40,361 nt of DNA from Hansschlegelia zhihuaiae (GTDB taxonomy: Bacteria; Pseudomonadota; Alphaproteobacteria; Rhizobiales; Methylopilaceae): assembly GCF_004103825.1 (NCBI RefSeq), contig NZ_RYFI01000012.1:116752-157112 (forward strand), read 5' to 3'. Numbering within the stretch: position 1 is the first letter of the stretch; each line of letters starts with the position of its first letter. The notes beneath the pieces were generated by a model. The model was not told where the DNA came from and made no database searches. It saw only the letters and a program-made list of their open reading frames with translations. This document shows positions 1-7,163 of this stretch, piece by piece. Both the position numbers and the translations under genes were made by a program.

Positions 1-768
1 CACGGCGTGGTCGAACGAGCTCGCCTCGGCCGCAGCGAAGCTCTCCGCGTCGAGCCGGACGAAGTCGAGGTCGCGCGCCGCCTTGTCCGCGGCCGCGACC
101 GCGGGCGTCGCGACGCCGGGCGCGAGCCGCGTCGTCTCGGAGATCAGCGTGCGGGCGAGCGCGAGGAAGTTGCCGGAGTTCCAGTAGGCGCCGTCGGCCA
201 GCAGCCTCTCGGCCTTCGCGCGCTCCGGCTTCTCCACGAAAGAGCTCACCGCCGAGACGCCCGGGGCCTCGGCGACGGCGTCGCCGGCCAGGATGTAACC
301 ATATTTGGACGTCGGCTCGGTCGGCTTGAGGCCGAAGGTCACGATCCTGCCGGCGAGCGCCGCCGCAAGGCCGGTCTCGACGGCCTGCAGGAAGGCCGCC
401 TCGTCCGAGACCACATGGTCGGACGCGAGCGCGAGCCCCAGCGCTTCGGGGTCGCGCGCCTCGGCCATCCGCATGGCGGCGCAGATCGCCGCCGCCGTCC
501 CCCGTCGGCAGGGCTCCAGCACGATCGTGGGCTTTAGCCCGAGCTGCTCGACCTGCTCGGCGACGATGAAGCGATGCTCGTGATTGGCCACGACGATGGG
601 CTCGGCGAAGCGCGCCGGGTCGGACACGCGCAGCAGCGTCGCCTGAAGCAGGGTCTTTTCGCCCGCCAGCGACAGGAACTGCTTCGGGTAGCTCTCGCGC
701 GAGGCGGGCCAGAGCCGGGAGCCCGTGCCGCCGCACAGGATGATCGGTGTCACGAGGCGCGCGGTCAT
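1..768 (-). CDS. manC: Mannose-1-phosphate guanylyltransferase (partial, C-terminus off the window)
   Basis: The first 256 codons of a sugar-nucleotide pyrophosphorylase that makes GDP-mannose from mannose 1-phosphate and GTP for exopolysaccharide or LPS. The N-terminus carries the nucleotide-binding signature LCGGTGSRLWP (residues 11-21) followed by PKQF (28-31), which is typical of ManC/CpsB-type enzymes. Further on are the family motifs SDH, KYGYI, FVEKP and YWNSGNF. The ATG at 768 opens directly into the beta strand of the nucleotide-binding fold, so the start is convincing. The reading frame is still open at base 1, so the end of the catalytic domain and any C-terminal isomerase (cupin) domain are not visible. 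It cannot be told whether the enzyme is mono- or bifunctional. The 232 bp between this gene and the next (769-1000) show no gene. Confidence 0.88.
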   Translation of the reverse strand, partial: MTARLVTPIILCGGTGSRLWPASRESYPKQFLSLAGEKTLLQATLLRVSDPARFAEPIVVANHEHRFIVAEQVEQLGLKPTIVLEPCRRGTAAAICAAMRMAEARDPEALGLALASDHVVSDEAAFLQAVETGLAAALAGRIVTFGLKPTEPTSKYGYILAGDAVAEAPGVSAVSSFVEKPERAKAERLLADGAYWNSGNFLALARTLISETTRLAPGVATPAVAAADKAARDLDFVRLDAESFAAAEASSFDHAV

Positions 769-1000
769 CGCAGTCTCTCGAATCGTCTGGTTGACGGCAG
801 TGAAAATCGCGTCCAGCCACGGCGTCGGTCCGGACGCCGCGTTCGTGGACGGACGCCCCCGGGGCGGCGCCGAGCGCCCGGACGCCCAACTCCGATCCGC
901 CCGCGCGCAACTCCGGCGAGCGTACTAGGGTATCGTCCAGATTGGCGCAATGACGGCCCCTCGGCGGCCCGGGCCGAGGGGGTTCGCCGGACCGCCCCGC

Positions 1001-1540
1001 TCAGTACTCGACGACGCCGTCGAGCGCATAGTGCTTGACGGTCTTGCGGTTGGCGATGAGCTCGTCGATCGTCGGCTCGCCCGCCATCGCGCGCTTGATG
1101 GCGAGCTTGGTCGCCTCGTAATTCGTCCGGTACAGGTCCTTCCTGTCGAGGTTCGGGTCCTCGGCGCAGCGAAGGTCGAGCCAGATCGTCGCGATGATGC
1201 AGATGTCCTCGACGAGGTCCTTCGGGATCACGCCGTCGATCACGCTGTCGAGCACGGCGTCCGCCGTCGCGCCCTGAACCACGCCGCCCAGAAGCTCGAC
1301 ATATTCGGCGCTCTGGATCGTGACCTTGGTGGTCATCATCGTAGCGGGCTTCACAAGCTGGTTCAGGTCGCGCACGGCGAACATGCGGGTGTGGCCCACC
1401 GTCTGGCCGAGCATCGCCGCGAAGGCCTGGCCCACCGGCCCGTCCTTCCTGCCGATGACGATCTCGGGCATGGCGTCGGTCGCCTGGCCTTCGGCGGCGA
1501 GCACCGTGGCCTCGCCGGTCAGGAGGGTGAGGTCGGTCAT
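1001..1540 (-). CDS. Formaldehyde-activating enzyme (Fae) paralogue lacking the catalytic His
   Basis: A 179-aa member of the Fae family. Fae condenses formaldehyde with tetrahydromethanopterin in the cytoplasm of methylotrophs. Family-like segments are KPATMMTTKVTI (about residues 65-76), the region around VADAVLDSVIDGVIP-like residues, and a C-terminal NYEATKLAIKRA block that closely matches true Fae. In true Fae the N-terminal motif is A-H-I-D-L-I-I-G, with His17 as the general acid. Here the aligned stretch is A-M-P-E-I-V-I-G (residues 23-30), so His is replaced by Met24. This points to a Fae-like paralogue (Fae2/Fae3 type, function unsettled) rather than the main enzyme. A CCGGAGAC Shine-Dalgarno precedes the ATG. 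The carbonic anhydrase gene lies just upstream on the same strand, so the two may be co-transcribed. Confidence 0.85.
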   Translation of the reverse strand: MTDLTLLTGEATVLAAEGQATDAMPEIVIGRKDGPVGQAFAAMLGQTVGHTRMFAVRDLNQLVKPATMMTTKVTIQSAEYVELLGGVVQGATADAVLDSVIDGVIPKDLVEDICIIATIWLDLRCAEDPNLDRKDLYRTNYEATKLAIKRAMAGEPTIDELIANRKTVKHYALDGVVEY

Positions 1541-1565
1541 GGATGTCTCCGGAGTCAGATAGGGA

Positions 1566-2219
1566 TCATTCGGGCGGCACGTCCGCCCAGAAGCCGTTCG
1601 CGTCGCGGCAGCGCAGGCAGCCCTGCGCGACGCCGAAATGCATGCCGGTGAGCGAAAGCCGGCCGCTCTCGACCCGCTCGCGCACCCAGGGGAACGTCAT
1701 CAGGTTCTCGAGCGAGACGCCGACGCAGGCCTCCTCCGCCGCCTGCTGGCGCGCGTCGCCCTGAAGCGCCGGATCAACCACGTCCCGGGCGCGGGTCGCG
1801 ACGCTCATCCAGCTCGGCACGAAGTCCGAGGCCTCGGGCGGCGCGCCTTCGAACAGCGCGTTGACGCCGCCGCAGCCGGCATGCGCCAGCACCACGAGCC
1901 GCTCGACGCCCAGCACCCTGACGGCGAATTCGAGGGCCGCGCTCGCGCCGTGCTGCGCCGCGTCAGGCGCGTAAGGCGGAACCAGCGCCGCGACGTTGCG
2001 GAGGACGAAGAGCTCGCCGGGGGCCGCGCCGAGAATCTGCTGGGGATCGACCCGGCTGTCCGAGCAGCCGATGACCATGATCTTCGGGCTCTGTCCCTTG
2101 GCGAGGCGCTCGAAGCGGCGCTGCAGATCCGGCCAGGCGTCGCGGCGGAAGCGCCGATAACCCTCGAACAAGGCGTCGAGAGAGCCCGGCCCGCCGACCG
2201 GCTGTTCCGCGTCTGTCAT
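1566..2219 (-). CDS. Beta-class carbonic anhydrase
   Basis: A 217-aa zinc enzyme that interconverts CO2 and bicarbonate in the cytoplasm. The zinc-site motifs are intact: C52-S-D-S-R56, giving the Cys ligand and the Asp/Arg dyad, and H113-A-G-C116, giving the His and second Cys ligands. Length and layout are normal for bacterial beta-CAs. The start at 2219 is supported by a strong GGAGGAGG ribosome-binding site about 6 bases upstream. The gene lies 25 bp upstream of the Fae paralogue on the same strand, so a link to C1 metabolism (handling CO2 from formaldehyde oxidation) is reasonable but inferred. It is divergent from the RibD-like gene, with about 165 bp between them for promoters. Confidence 0.93.
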   Translation of the reverse strand: MTDAEQPVGGPGSLDALFEGYRRFRRDAWPDLQRRFERLAKGQSPKIMVIGCSDSRVDPQQILGAAPGELFVLRNVAALVPPYAPDAAQHGASAALEFAVRVLGVERLVVLAHAGCGGVNALFEGAPPEASDFVPSWMSVATRARDVVDPALQGDARQQAAEEACVGVSLENLMTFPWVRERVESGRLSLTGMHFGVAQGCLRCRDANGFWADVPPE

Positions 2220-2384
2220 GCCGACCTCCTCCTCGTTCCGCCCGCGATCCGTCTGGATGGCGCACGGATCACGGTCCGCTCCCCAGCGTCAACCGCGCAG
2301 AGGGTCGCGGCGCACGCCGGCGTGACCCCTTCTGGCCACAACGTCTCCGCGGCATAGTTTGAGACGTTCGAAACGGGACGCGCC

Positions 2385-3302
2385 ATGTCGATCGCCGAAC
2401 ATCCGCTGGACAGCGACGCCGCATGGGCCGCCACGCGGGCGGCGCGGCGCGGCGCGCCGCTCCCCGCGGCGCTCGAGCGGCACCCGCTTTGCCGGATGCT
2501 GGCGCCGCTCGCGAGCCCGAATCCCATCGTGGTCGCCCAGCTCGGCCAGTCGCTCGACGGCCGGATCGCGACCGTGACCGGGGCGTCGCACTTCATCAAC
2601 GGGCCCGGCGGGATCGACCACCTGCATCGGCTGAGGGCGCTGGTCGACGCGGTCGTGGTCGGGGTCGGCACGGTCGTGGCCGACGATTGCCGCCTGACGG
2701 TGCGGCGCTGCGACGGACCCTCGCCGGCTCGCGTGGCGATCGACCCGAGAGGGCGCGCGCCCGACGACGCGCGTATCTTCGCCGAGGACGGCGCCAGGCG
2801 CATCTCGATCCGCGCCGAGGGCGTCGAGCCATGCGCCGCGCCCGGCGTCGAGACGATCCATCTGCGGCCCATGGAGGGCCGGCTCGCCCCGGCGGACCTT
2901 GTGGCGGCGCTCGCGAGCCGGGGCCTCAGGCGCCTGCTGATCGAAGGCGGCACCGCGACCGTTTCGAGCTTCGTGGCGGCCGACGCCGTCGACCGCCTCC
3001 ATGTGATGGTCGCGCCGCTGATCGTCGGATCCGGCCAGCCCGGCCTCACGCTCGCGCCGGTCGCCGAGCTCGACCTGGCGCGGCGGCCCGCCTGCGTCGC
3101 CCATCCGCTCGGCGGGGGCGACGTTCTGTTCGACTGCGACATGCGCCGAGAGGCTGACGGGTTCGGCCGAGAGAGGGGATCGGATGATGAGCGACGCGAC
3201 GATGACGCCCGCCGCCGGCGGATACCGGCTGCCGGCGAAGATATTCCATTGGACTGTGGCGGTCCTGGTTCTGGGCATGATCCCGGTCGGGCTCTCGCTT
3301 GA
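2385..3302 (+). CDS. RibD C-terminal / DHFR-like reductase with an odd C-terminal tail
   Basis: A 305-aa protein containing a RibD C-terminal (bacterial DHFR-like, NADPH-dependent) reductase domain at about residues 45-250. Visible motifs are VAQLGQSLDGRIAT, GPGGIDHLHRLRALVDAVVVGVGT, the NADP-binding RRLLIEGG, and MVAPLIVGSG. There is no RibD deaminase domain. The family reduces a ribosylamino-pyrimidine or a pterin-like substrate; the substrate here is unknown. The N-terminal 40 residues are additional. The tail after FDCDMR (about residue 253 onward) is Arg/Asp-rich and low complexity and overlaps the downstream cytochrome b561 gene by 119 bases in another frame. The tail is therefore probably not part of the fold and may reflect a lost stop codon or a frameshift. 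Its facing neighbours (PTPS-like, glycosyltransferase, methyltransferase) suggest a pterin-type pathway. Confidence 0.8.
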   Translation: MSIAEHPLDSDAAWAATRAARRGAPLPAALERHPLCRMLAPLASPNPIVVAQLGQSLDGRIATVTGASHFINGPGGIDHLHRLRALVDAVVVGVGTVVADDCRLTVRRCDGPSPARVAIDPRGRAPDDARIFAEDGARRISIRAEGVEPCAAPGVETIHLRPMEGRLAPADLVAALASRGLRRLLIEGGTATVSSFVAADAVDRLHVMVAPLIVGSGQPGLTLAPVAELDLARRPACVAHPLGGGDVLFDCDMRREADGFGRERGSDDERRDDDARRRRIPAAGEDIPLDCGGPGSGHDPGRALA

Positions 3303-3732
3303 ATCGCTGCCCAAGGGGCCCATCCAGGATGCCTTCTACGCCGCCCATAAATCCACGGGCTTCGTGGTGCTCATCCTGATGATCGGCCGTCTGGCCTTCC
3401 GGCTCGCAAATCCGCCGCCGCCTCCCGAACCCACCCTCCCGCGCTGGCAGGTCGCCGTCGCCCATGCCAACCATTGGGCGCTCTACGCGATCCTGCTCGT
3501 CATGCCGTTCTTCGGCTGGGCGGGCTCCAACGCCTTCGGGGCGCCGGTCAGCGTCTACGGCCTGTTCACGCTGCCCGACCTCGTCTCGAAGGACGAATCG
3601 CTGTCGAAGACGCTGCTGGCGATCCACGCGACGCTCGGCCTGACCGCCGCCGCACTGATTCTCCTCCATATCGGGGCGGCGCTGCAGCACCGCTTCGTCA
3701 AGAAGGACGCGGTGCTGGCCCGGATGACCTGA
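3184..3732 (+). CDS. Cytochrome b561 family membrane protein
   Basis: A 182-aa inner-membrane b-type cytochrome that passes electrons between the quinone pool and an acceptor, or dissipates superoxide as in E. coli CybB. Four hydrophobic helices are evident. Likely heme-ligand histidines lie in KIFHWTVA (helix 1), AAHKSTGF, HANHWALY and the C-terminal LAIHATLGL and LLHIGAALQH segments. Two adjacent ATGs (3184, 3187) follow a GAGAGGGGAT ribosome-binding site. The gene starts inside the end of the RibD-like reading frame, so it is probably translated from the same transcript. Its 3' end overlaps the convergent methyltransferase gene by 35 bp. Confidence 0.88.
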   Translation: MMSDATMTPAAGGYRLPAKIFHWTVAVLVLGMIPVGLSLESLPKGPIQDAFYAAHKSTGFVVLILMIGRLAFRLANPPPPPEPTLPRWQVAVAHANHWALYAILLVMPFFGWAGSNAFGAPVSVYGLFTLPDLVSKDESLSKTLLAIHATLGLTAAALILLHIGAALQHRFVKKDAVLARMT

Positions 3733-4576
3733 GGCGCGGGACGAGCAGCTGGTCGACATGGCCGACCTCGGCGCGGCCCGAGGCTGCAGTCGAGCGGCGG
3801 AAGTCGAGCCAGTCGCCAAGGTCGGCGAGCGGAGCCCCCGCCTCGCGGGCGGCGCCGGCCATGCCCTCGGCGAGGCTCCGGACGAGCGCCGCGTCGCCGG
3901 GACCGAGGAGCCAGGGGCTCGCCCCCTCGACGACGTCATAGTTCGCCGCTTCGGCGAGCGCCGCGAGACGGTCGCCCGCCGCCGGCCCGAGCGACGGCCC
4001 GAACCCCTTGTCGGTCTGCTGATGCGCGTTGAAAGCGGCCAGCGTCGGCCCGTCGAGGGCGTGCGGCGGATCGAACGACTTGCGGCCGTCATAGGTGAGG
4101 CGCGCGTAGAGCGGCCTCCGCGCGTCCGACAGCCTCTGCACGAACCCCCCGAGCCAGCGCTCGCCGACCAGGTCGAACAGCGCGGACGCGACCACGACGT
4201 CGCAGGCGGCGGCCGGGTCCGGCAACGGGTCCCGCGCGAGATCGCAGACGGCGGTCGCGACCTCGATGGCCTTGTCATCCTTTAGGAGGCGGAGACGGTC
4301 GCCGTCGACTCTCACGGCGTCCGCCCAGGCCGACAGCCTCGTCCGGGCGTGCGCGAGCAGGGCCGGGTCGTGATCGACCAGCGTCCAGCGCTGCCGCGGA
4401 CCGAGATGCGGCGCGAGCAGCCGGAGCGTCGATCCGGAGCCGGCGCCGAGATCGGCGACCGAGATCGGCTCGACCGCGCCGAACAGCCTACGGAAACGCG
4501 CAAGGGGCTCCGCCGCGACCGAGCGGTGGTCGGCGGGCTCGCGCAGGTCGAGCCAGCCGGGATCGAAGCCGCTCAC
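3698..4576 (-). CDS. SAM-dependent methyltransferase
   Basis: A 292-aa class I (Rossmann-fold) methyltransferase. Motif I is VADLGAGSGST (about residues 40-50), and an acidic residue follows in TLVDHDPALLAHA. FDLVGERWLGGF and ARLTYDGRKSF lie in the later half. The substrate cannot be read from the sequence; it is a small-molecule-type fold with no RNA- or DNA-binding extension. It is the last gene of a minus-strand run (dehydrogenase, PTPS-like, glycosyltransferase, methyltransferase), 13 bp after the glycosyltransferase stop. Methylation of the same metabolite that is glycosylated is therefore the natural inference. The C-terminal ten residues overlap the convergent cytochrome b561 gene. Confidence 0.82.
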   Translation of the reverse strand: MSGFDPGWLDLREPADHRSVAAEPLARFRRLFGAVEPISVADLGAGSGSTLRLLAPHLGPRQRWTLVDHDPALLAHARTRLSAWADAVRVDGDRLRLLKDDKAIEVATAVCDLARDPLPDPAAACDVVVASALFDLVGERWLGGFVQRLSDARRPLYARLTYDGRKSFDPPHALDGPTLAAFNAHQQTDKGFGPSLGPAAGDRLAALAEAANYDVVEGASPWLLGPGDAALVRSLAEGMAGAAREAGAPLADLGDWLDFRRSTAASGRAEVGHVDQLLVPRLRSSGPAPRPS

Positions 4577-4589
4577 GTCGCGGGACCGG

Positions 4590-5639
4590 TCACTTGGGCA
4601 GCGGGCGCGTGATCAGGTGCTCGAACACGTCGGCGCACTGGAACCAGCGCGGCAGGCGGGCGGCGCGCAGACGCGCGGCGTTCGAGGCGCGCCTGAGCGC
4701 GGCGGGCTCCGTCAGGAAGCGGCGGAGCGCGGCGGCGATCGCCTCGAAATCGTCGGGGTCGACCAGCGCCCCGGCGGTCTCGCCGATGAGCGCGGCCGCC
4801 GCCTCGTCACGGCCGGCGATGACCGGAAGCCCGCGCGCCAGCGCCTCGGCCGACGCCATGCCGTAGCCCTCGAGATAGGACGGCAGCGCGAACAGGTCGG
4901 CGGCCAGATAGGCGGCCTCCAGTCCGTCGTCGTCGAGCGCGCCGAGCGTCTCGACGCGGTCCTCGATCCCGCTCCGCGCGATCTCGTCGGCGAGCGCCGT
5001 CGCGCAATCGAGGTCGCGGGTCAAACTGCCGGCGATCCGCCAGCGCCAAGGAACGTCGCGCAGACCGGCCAGCGCGCGGGCCAGGCCCAGATGGTTCTTG
5101 CGCGGGACCACGGCGCCGACGGTGAGCACCACCGGCGTCTCGCCGCCGCCCTTGGTGGGCGCCGCCGGGTCGACGCCGGGCTCCGCCACGCGGACCTTGT
5201 GCTCCGCCGCGCCGAAGCGCTCGACCAGCACGCGGCGCGTCGCCTCGCTGGTCGTGACGATCAGGGCCGCGGCCGCGAGCGCGTCCCGCTCGGAGGCCGC
5301 GAGCGACGCGGCCGCGTCGGGGGCGAGCCCCAGCTCGAGCGCGAGCGGATGATGGATCAGCGCGACCACAGGCCGCGCGAGCGCCGCGATCCCCTCGACC
5401 GGGAGGGCCCCATAGGCGAGGCCGTCGATCACCAGCGTGGCGTCGTGCGGAACGCCCTTCAGCGCCGCGAGCGCCGCCTCCATGGACGCCGCGGACGGAA
5501 ACGGGAAATCTTCCGGGAGCGCGAGCCACGAGGCCTCGTGCCCCCGCGCGGAGACGTCCTTGAGGACGCGGGCGTCGTAGCGGTAGCCGCCCGTCGGGGT
5601 CTCGAGCTTTCCCGGGCCGGCGATGACGAGCTCAGCCAC
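4590..5639 (-). CDS. GT4-family glycosyltransferase
   Basis: A 349-aa GT-B fold glycosyltransferase of family GT4. N-terminal ELVIAGPGKLETPTGGYRYDARVL matches the acceptor-side loop of GT4 enzymes. The C-terminal half has VVLTVGAVVPRKNHLGLARAL and the E-x7-E region ALPSYLEGYGMASAEALARGLPVIAG, which binds the sugar nucleotide. I chose a GTG start at 5639 because it overlaps the stop of the PTPS-like gene (GTGGCTGA), a classic coupled arrangement, and opens directly into the first beta strand. An upstream ATG at 5684 in the same frame would add a low-complexity tail. Sugar donor and acceptor are unknown. Position in the operon suggests glycosylation of a soluble pterin-like product rather than a lipid or polysaccharide (inference). 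Confidence 0.85.
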   Translation of the reverse strand: MAELVIAGPGKLETPTGGYRYDARVLKDVSARGHEASWLALPEDFPFPSAASMEAALAALKGVPHDATLVIDGLAYGALPVEGIAALARPVVALIHHPLALELGLAPDAAASLAASERDALAAAALIVTTSEATRRVLVERFGAAEHKVRVAEPGVDPAAPTKGGGETPVVLTVGAVVPRKNHLGLARALAGLRDVPWRWRIAGSLTRDLDCATALADEIARSGIEDRVETLGALDDDGLEAAYLAADLFALPSYLEGYGMASAEALARGLPVIAGRDEAAAALIGETAGALVDPDDFEAIAAALRRFLTEPAALRRASNAARLRAARLPRWFQCADVFEHLITRPLPK

Positions 5640-6039
5640 CGGCGACGGCCCCCTCGAACCAGGCGCGCGCGACGTCGCTCTCATGGAGCGTGACGCGGAT
5701 CTTCTCGACGCCGTCGGCGTGCGCCCCGAGCCGTCCGTCGCGGGCCGCCGCCGCCATCGCGTCGAAGACGTGGCGGCAGAGAAACTCAGTCGTGGTGACC
5801 TCGCTCTTCAGCGCCTCGACCTCGTCGAGATTGGCGTAGTTCAGGGGCTTCAGGGCCTCGCCCAGCGCCTCGATCGCGCGACCGATGTCGACGACGATAT
5901 TGTCCGGGTCGAGCTCCGCGCGGAAGAACGCCACGTCGACCACGAAGGTCGCGCCGTGAAGCGCCTGGGCGGGCCCGAAGACCTCGCCCTTCAGGCTGTG
6001 CGCGATCATGATGCGGTCCCGGACCTCGACGGCGTACAT
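5632..6039 (-). CDS. PTPS/QueD-like protein with an incomplete zinc site
   Basis: A 135-aa protein of the 6-pyruvoyl-tetrahydropterin / 6-carboxytetrahydropterin synthase fold (T-fold). The order of elements is right: RIMIAHSL with first zinc His H14, then LHGATF, then VVDI-like and LNYANLDEV segments, and a C-terminal VTLHES strand. Canonical enzymes read H-G-H for zinc ligands 2 and 3; here it is H28-G-A30. The usual catalytic Cys before that motif is absent, and the D-H pair of the LDHxxLN motif is replaced by N-Y. The protein is therefore a divergent subfamily with unproven chemistry. I prefer the ATG at 6039, with GAGAGG about 10 bases upstream, over a TTG at 6048. It overlaps the glycosyltransferase start and follows the dehydrogenase stop by a few bases. 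Confidence 0.75.
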   Translation of the reverse strand: MYAVEVRDRIMIAHSLKGEVFGPAQALHGATFVVDVAFFRAELDPDNIVVDIGRAIEALGEALKPLNYANLDEVEALKSEVTTTEFLCRHVFDAMAAAARDGRLGAHADGVEKIRVTLHESDVARAWFEGAVAGG

Positions 6040-6044
6040 GCAGC

Positions 6045-7052
6045 TCAAACCTCTCGCATTGACGTGTAGCTGAGCACGATCCCGAGCCCCGGCGCGCCCG
6101 CGGCGAGCCGGGGCGGCAGGTCCCGGGATGCGTCCTCGAAGGGGATCTCGACGTCGATCAGGTCGTCGAGCCTCGGTTCGGCGGCGAGCAGCTCCAGCGC
6201 GGCCGCGAGCCGCCTACGGGAACTCCAGCGCGGCCGGCGCGACGGAGCGACCTGCCCCACCTGCGACGATATCAGTTTCAGGCGTCGCGCGTGGAAGGCG
6301 CGGCCGAGCGGCACGGCGACGTCGTCCGACCCGTGCCAGCTCATCTCGACCACCGAGGCCTCCTCTCCGGCGCAGCTCAGCGCTGTCGCGAGGCCCGCGG
6401 CGCTCGCGCTCGCATGCAGCACGACATCGGCGTCGCGCGGCGCGTCGCCCGGCGACGCGAAACCCGCGCCCAGCCGCTCGGCGACGGAGCGGCGCCCGGG
6501 CTCGACGTCGACCACGACGACCTCCGCGCCCGGGAGCCGCGCGGCGAGCGAGGCGACGAGCAATCCCACGACGCCGCCGCCCACGACCACGATCCGGTCG
6601 CAGGCGCCCGCGCCGGAATCCCAGAGCGCGTTCAGCGCCGTCTCCATATTGGCCGCGAGCGTCGCGCGGCGCGAGGGCAGGCCCTCGGGGAGCGGATGGA
6701 GCGCCGAGGCCGGCGCGCGGAACGCCTCCTCATGCGGGTTGAGGCAGAACACGCGGCGCCCGACAAGCTCGCGTGGCCCCTCCTCCACGACGCCGACCGC
6801 GGCGTAGCCATATTTAACCGGCCCCGGGAATTCGCCCTCCTGCCGGGGCGCGCGCATCCGCCGCCATTCGCTCTCCGGAACGCGACCCTCGAGCACCAGT
6901 CGTTCGGTGCCGCGGCTGACGCCCGAACAGATCGAGCGGACGCAAGCCTCGCCATCGCCGCCGGACGCCGCACGCAGTTCCACGCGGCCGTCGCCGAGAT
7001 ACCAAAGCGAACGGGCCTCGCCCGCTTCGCCGCCGTTGTCGCTTGCTTGCAT
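6045..7052 (-). CDS. Medium-chain (zinc-type alcohol) dehydrogenase-like protein
   Basis: A 335-aa MDR-superfamily oxidoreductase related to the BchC/sorbitol-dehydrogenase-like branch. Family features are SGVSRGTE, KYGYAAVGVVEEG, FCLNPHEEAF, the helix preceding the cofactor domain (ATLAANMETALNALWD) and a Rossmann motif VVVGGGVVGLLVA with downstream VVVDVEPGR for NAD(P). The Cys ligands of the structural zinc lobe are not visible, as in related zinc-poor members. The start at ATG 7052 fits the domain start; an in-frame upstream extension to 7130 looks non-coding. It is the first gene of a coupled minus-strand set with the PTPS-like, GT4 and methyltransferase genes, and divergent from opgH. 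It probably oxidises or reduces an intermediate of that pathway (inference). Confidence 0.8.
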   Translation of the reverse strand: MQASDNGGEAGEARSLWYLGDGRVELRAASGGDGEACVRSICSGVSRGTERLVLEGRVPESEWRRMRAPRQEGEFPGPVKYGYAAVGVVEEGPRELVGRRVFCLNPHEEAFRAPASALHPLPEGLPSRRATLAANMETALNALWDSGAGACDRIVVVGGGVVGLLVASLAARLPGAEVVVVDVEPGRRSVAERLGAGFASPGDAPRDADVVLHASASAAGLATALSCAGEEASVVEMSWHGSDDVAVPLGRAFHARRLKLISSQVGQVAPSRRPRWSSRRRLAAALELLAAEPRLDDLIDVEIPFEDASRDLPPRLAAGAPGLGIVLSYTSMREV

Positions 7053-7163
7053 CCGCCTAATTTGGTGGCTGGGTCGTGCCGGTTCGACGACCGCGTTTTG
7101 TGTTATAGGGGCGCCGCCTCGAGCCGCCATAAGTGGCGGACAGGCACCAATCGAAAGCGTGAC

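Noticed and set aside
7053-7163. A promoter with TTGTGT and TATAGG in the opgH/dehydrogenase divergent gap
   Set aside because: The spacing between the hexamer-like elements is wrong and alphaproteobacterial promoters are too loose to call from one sequence.
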